Positions 6,417 to 9,087 of a stretch of DNA of 9,087 nt are shown here, piece by piece. Made by a program: the position numbers and the translations under genes. The notes beneath the pieces are model-generated. The model worked only from the letters and a program-made list of their open reading frames with translations, had not been told where the DNA came from and ran no database searches. Each line of letters opens with the position of its first letter. Position 1 is the first letter of the stretch. This stretch comes from Bacteroides sp. (GTDB taxonomy: Bacteria > Bacteroidota > Bacteroidia > Bacteroidales > Bacteroidaceae). The stretch spans positions 1 through 9,087 of the forward strand of contig JAFYML010000041.1 of assembly GCA_017556595.1 (NCBI GenBank). Reading direction: 5' to 3'.

Positions 6417-9087
6417 TCATCGTGTTGCCTCTTCAATAGTAGTGAAGTAACTTGCCCAATCGCTTTCGCTATAGGCGAAAGTACAACCAGTGGGAACAAT
6501 GAGGGTAGAGGGAGAGGAAATGTAATAAAAAGCATCCCCCTCTAAGGTAGGAGGGTTGGCTGCATTACATGTAACTTCCGATAAAGAAGTACAATGAGCG
6601 AAAGCAGAATTACCAATCGAAGTTATACCATCAGGAATGTTAATCAAAGACAAAGAAGAACAGCCATAGAAAGCACTTTCACCTATTGAAGTAACGCCAG
6701 CACCAATCATCACTGAAGTTAGATTTGAACAACCATCAAAAGTACGCCATCCTATTGAGGTTACACCATCAGGAATTTCTATAGAAATCAAAGATGAACA
6801 ATTCTCGAAAGCTCTTTCACCTATTGAGGTTACACTATTAGGAATATCTACCGAGGTCAAAGAAGAACAACCAAGGAAAGCATGATCAGCTATGGAAGTT
6901 ACACCATCAGGAATATCAATCGAGGTCAAAGAAGAACAACCCAAGAAAACTGCATCACGTATCTCTGTTACACTATCAGGAATGTTAATCGAAGACAAAG
7001 AAAAACAATTGTAGAAAGCGTTATTGTCTATAAAAGTAACGCCATCAGGTATATTAATTGAAGTCAATGCAGAACAACCAGAGAAAGCGCTGATGTCTAT
7101 AGAAGTAACATTTTGTGGAAGAGAAATATTTTTAAGGATAGTCTGAGAAAACATTGAGTAACCGACCTTATTATTTGATGTATAATAATACTCTATTCCA
7201 AGACTATCCATAATATATCCACCACCACCCTCTACAATTGAAGCCTCACTCAAATCTAAATCAACCAACCGACCTTCAGTTTCATTACCATTAACATCCC
7301 GCCCTGCCATTTCGCGAATAAAGCGGATGTCGTCGCCATTCAAAGAGCCGACCACTTTTAGGGTAGTAATGGTATATTTCTCATCTTCGGGAATCAAAGA
7401 AGAGAGTGTACCGGCTGTTATCACAGTGGCGACACCATTCTCATAGCTACCATGGTCTTCGCCATCATCAATGGTAGTGAAATATTGCGCCCAATCGGAA
7501 GCCATATAGGCATTGTATGTACCGGATGGAACATACAATGTAGCAGGGGAGGCAATAAACACACTACTACCCAATGATGGTGGGGTTGTAGCATTACATG
7601 TAACTTCTGACAAAGATTCACAATACCCAAAAGCGTCATTACCAATAGATGTCAAGCTATTAGGGAGTGTAATACTTTCCACTGTACAATTCTTGAAAGC
7701 ACTATTGCCGATTGAAACAAGCCCATCAGAAAATTCCACATTAGAAAGTTCCGAACATTCCTCGAATGCAGAATTATCTATCAATGTTACACCATCTGGA
7801 ATAACAATTGTCTGCAATGCAAAACAGCCTCTGAATGCAGAATTTCCTATTGACATCACTCCATTACCTATAGCCACTTCTGTCATATTATAGCAACGTT
7901 GGAAAGTAAATGCACCAATAGAAGTTACATTATCAGGAATAATGATTTTTGTAAAAGTATGACAATCAGAAAAAGCATAGTCACCAATCGTTGTTACTGC
8001 TTCTGGAATGATAATATTATTTAATAAATTACATGCAGAAAAAGCTTCAAAACCGATAGAAGTAATAGCTTCTGGCAGATTAATATCTGTCAATTTTATA
8101 CAAAAACTAAAAGCATAGTCTCCCAATGAAGTTACCGTTTCTGGGATAACGACATCGGTTAACGATTCACAAAATCTAAAAGCGCTATTACCAATGGAAG
8201 TGATATTCACAGGAGGAAGAATTCTTTGCAGTTTTGTATAAGAAAACATAAAGTTACCCAAAACATCATTTCCTGTATAACACTCCCTCAAATTAGTATC
8301 ATTATAATACATATCGCCACCCTCAACAATAGTCGCTTCGCTAATATCCAAATCGACCAACTTGCCTTCTGTTGCATTACCACGAACATCACTTCCCGCC
8401 ATTTCGCGAATGAAACGGATATCGTCGCCATTCAAAGGACCGATGATTTTTAAGGAGGTGATGGTATCCTTCTCGGCAGCACTGATGACTTGCGACAGAG
8501 TGCCGGCTTCGGTCAGCGTAACGGTATTTCCTACTCTTGTAATGGAAGACTTAGGCGAGTAGGTATAGGCACGACCAGCTACAAAGCCTGTAGAGGGAAC
8601 TTCCTTGCTCACAGTGAACAAAGTATCTACACCGGCTTGAGTTGTATGAAGCACACTCAAGTTAATTGTCTCACCTGCAGGTTGTGGCAAAATTGGAATA
8701 TAAATACTCTTCTCAGCAGTGCCCGTAGCGATGAACGGTTCTTTCAGTTTGTAAGACAAGTAATCAATCCCCTTTTCTTCGACAATAGATTGAGAAGAAA
8801 AATCAAAGCGACCGGCAGCAAGTGCTATCGGAGTGCCCGATGGATTGGTTATCCATAAATCGGTTATCTCTTTGATATTCGAAGCGGCTACTGTCTCAGC
8901 ATTCAGCGTCAGCTTGATATAAGCATACACATGATTGAACGAAAGATTTAACTTTCCGTCGGCCACTTTGCCAATGGCGTAAGCAAATGGCATTGGTTTC
9001 TCATCGGGCCAATAATAGGTACCTTCTAAAACAGCCATCTCGTCCGAGATGTGTAATGCCGGATAGGCTGCATAGATTGTTTCATCC
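6417..9087 (-). CDS. BspA-like leucine-rich-repeat surface protein with fimbrillin-like N-terminal region (5' end outside window)
   Basis: The gene runs right to left and is open at the window edge, so the true start, and any lipoprotein signal, is missing; 889 residues are visible. The codons before the internal Met at 9038 continue the same domain (YAAYPALHISDEM), which rules out that Met as a start. The order is: a fimbrillin/Mfa-like beta region (about 9087-8530; YAAYPA, LSFNHVYAYIKLTL, a terminal FVAGRAYTYS); a cap module with NGDDIRFIREMAG; nine LRRs of the Treponema/BspA type (consensus IPDGVTSIGxxAFxxCSSLTS); a tail ending YFTTID; then a second cap, eight LRRs and a tail ending YFTTIEEATR. 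There is no sorting domain at the C-terminus. Such proteins are surface-exposed in Bacteroidetes and treponemes, with roles in adhesion or protein binding shown for a few members such as BspA; the ligand here is unknown. The gene converges on the plus-strand operon and ends before a 13-bp terminator hairpin. Confidence 0.9.
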   Translation of the reverse strand, partial: DETIYAAYPALHISDEMAVLEGTYYWPDEKPMPFAYAIGKVADGKLNLSFNHVYAYIKLTLNAETVAASNIKEITDLWITNPSGTPIALAAGRFDFSSQSIVEEKGIDYLSYKLKEPFIATGTAEKSIYIPILPQPAGETINLSVLHTTQAGVDTLFTVSKEVPSTGFVAGRAYTYSPKSSITRVGNTVTLTEAGTLSQVISAAEKDTITSLKIIGPLNGDDIRFIREMAGSDVRGNATEGKLVDLDISEATIVEGGDMYYNDTNLRECYTGNDVLGNFMFSYTKLQRILPPVNITSIGNSAFRFCESLTDVVIPETVTSLGDYAFSFCIKLTDINLPEAITSIGFEAFSACNLLNNIIIPEAVTTIGDYAFSDCHTFTKIIIPDNVTSIGAFTFQRCYNMTEVAIGNGVMSIGNSAFRGCFALQTIVIPDGVTLIDNSAFEECSELSNVEFSDGLVSIGNSAFKNCTVESITLPNSLTSIGNDAFGYCESLSEVTCNATTPPSLGSSVFIASPATLYVPSGTYNAYMASDWAQYFTTIDDGEDHGSYENGVATVITAGTLSSLIPEDEKYTITTLKVVGSLNGDDIRFIREMAGRDVNGNETEGRLVDLDLSEASIVEGGGGYIMDSLGIEYYYTSNNKVGYSMFSQTILKNISLPQNVTSIDISAFSGCSALTSINIPDGVTFIDNNAFYNCFSLSSINIPDSVTEIRDAVFLGCSSLTSIDIPDGVTSIADHAFLGCSSLTSVDIPNSVTSIGERAFENCSSLISIEIPDGVTSIGWRTFDGCSNLTSVMIGAGVTSIGESAFYGCSSLSLINIPDGITSIGNSAFAHCTSLSEVTCNAANPPTLEGDAFYYISSPSTLIVPTGCTFAYSESDWASYFTTIEEATR
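6555..7106 (-). repeat. Second LRR block: eight BspA-type repeats, several nearly identical
   Basis: Eight units of 23 residues begin TSIDISAFSGC and end at TSIGNSAFAHC. The middle units share long stretches such as GCSSLTSIDIPDGV or GCSSLTSVDIPNSV. At DNA level, CGAGGTCAAAGAAGAACAAC is exact at 6852 and 6921, a 69-bp period equal to one repeat, pointing to recent unit duplication or homogenisation. Confidence 0.9.
7584..8201 (-). repeat. First LRR block: nine BspA-type repeats
   Basis: Nine consecutive units of 23 residues (one of 22) begin with TSIG or a variant: TSIGNSAFRFC, TSLGDYAFSFC, TSIGFEAFSAC, TTIGDYAFSDC, TSIGAFTFQRC, MSIGNSAFRGC, TLIDNSAFEEC, VSIGNSAFKNC and TSIGNDAFGYC. The Cys, Phe and hydrophobic positions are kept. 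The units differ from one another more than those of the second block, suggesting an older array. Confidence 0.9.

Larger units (their letters stand above)
6424..8520 (-). repeat. Two tandem cap-LRR-tail modules within the LRR gene (364-codon offset)
   Basis: Module 1 (about 8520-7466) and module 2 (about 7424-6424) each start with AGTLS, followed by a cap containing LNGDDIRFIREMAG and LVDLD(I/L)SEA(T/S)IVEGG. Each then has an LRR array, EVTCNA, a short loop and a tail (ATLYVPSGT...DWAQYFTTID versus STLIVPTGC...DWASYFTTIE). The AGTLS positions (8507 and 7415) are 1092 bp apart, exactly 364 codons. DNA similarity is highest in the cap, for example TCGTCGCCATTCAAAG in both copies. Confidence 0.88.

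Noticed and set aside
6555..8201. Regularly spaced repeats suggesting a CRISPR-like array
   Set aside because: The 69-bp period equals 23 codons and the frame is open throughout; these are LRR-coding repeats.
7513..8858. Plus-strand open frames opposite the LRR gene
   Set aside because: They are mirror products of the repetitive coding strand and show no independent domains or start signals.

Overview
The window looks like chromosomal DNA from a member of the Bacteroidales (Bacteroides, Parabacteroides or a close relative). The evidence is a NigD-like lipoprotein, a BspA-type leucine-rich-repeat surface protein with a fimbrillin-like N-terminal region, weak or absent Shine-Dalgarno sequences, and a promoter matching the Bacteroides consensus TTTG-N19-TAnnTTTG. 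The genus cannot be fixed by eye.

Layout. (1) 1-995, plus strand: the 3' end of a phenylacetate-CoA ligase gene (paaK), then a small protein with two ACT domains. A strong rho-independent terminator at about 1015-1060 closes this unit. (2) 1068-1225: two 71-bp direct repeats in tandem. Each contains an A/T-rich hairpin and a TTTG box, but only the second copy runs into an intact TATCTTTG -7 element, so it should be the working promoter of the next operon. (3) 1254-6175, plus strand: six closely packed genes (gaps of 4-17 nt, one 4-nt overlap). They encode a membrane-anchored PASTA-domain protein, an RluA/RluD-family pseudouridine synthase, D-Ala-D-Ala ligase, a PlsB-like acyltransferase, a NigD-like lipoprotein and a rhodanese-domain lipoprotein. 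The set joins peptidoglycan precursor synthesis, rRNA modification, probable phospholipid synthesis and two envelope lipoproteins under one apparent promoter. (4) 6176-6416: a convergent intergenic region with short direct repeats and a 13-bp hairpin. The U-tract of the hairpin is on the minus-strand side, so it terminates the gene arriving from the right. (5) 6417-9087, minus strand: a long BspA-like LRR protein, open at the right edge. It consists of a fimbrillin-like region followed by two tandem copies (364-residue offset) of a module made of a cap, 8-9 LRRs of 23 residues and a tail.

I see no mobile element, CRISPR array, tRNA or rRNA. The least ordinary signals are the promoter-bearing tandem repeat, the internal duplication with fresh 69-bp repeat growth in the LRR gene, and an HX5D spacing in the acyltransferase motif where HX4D is expected.
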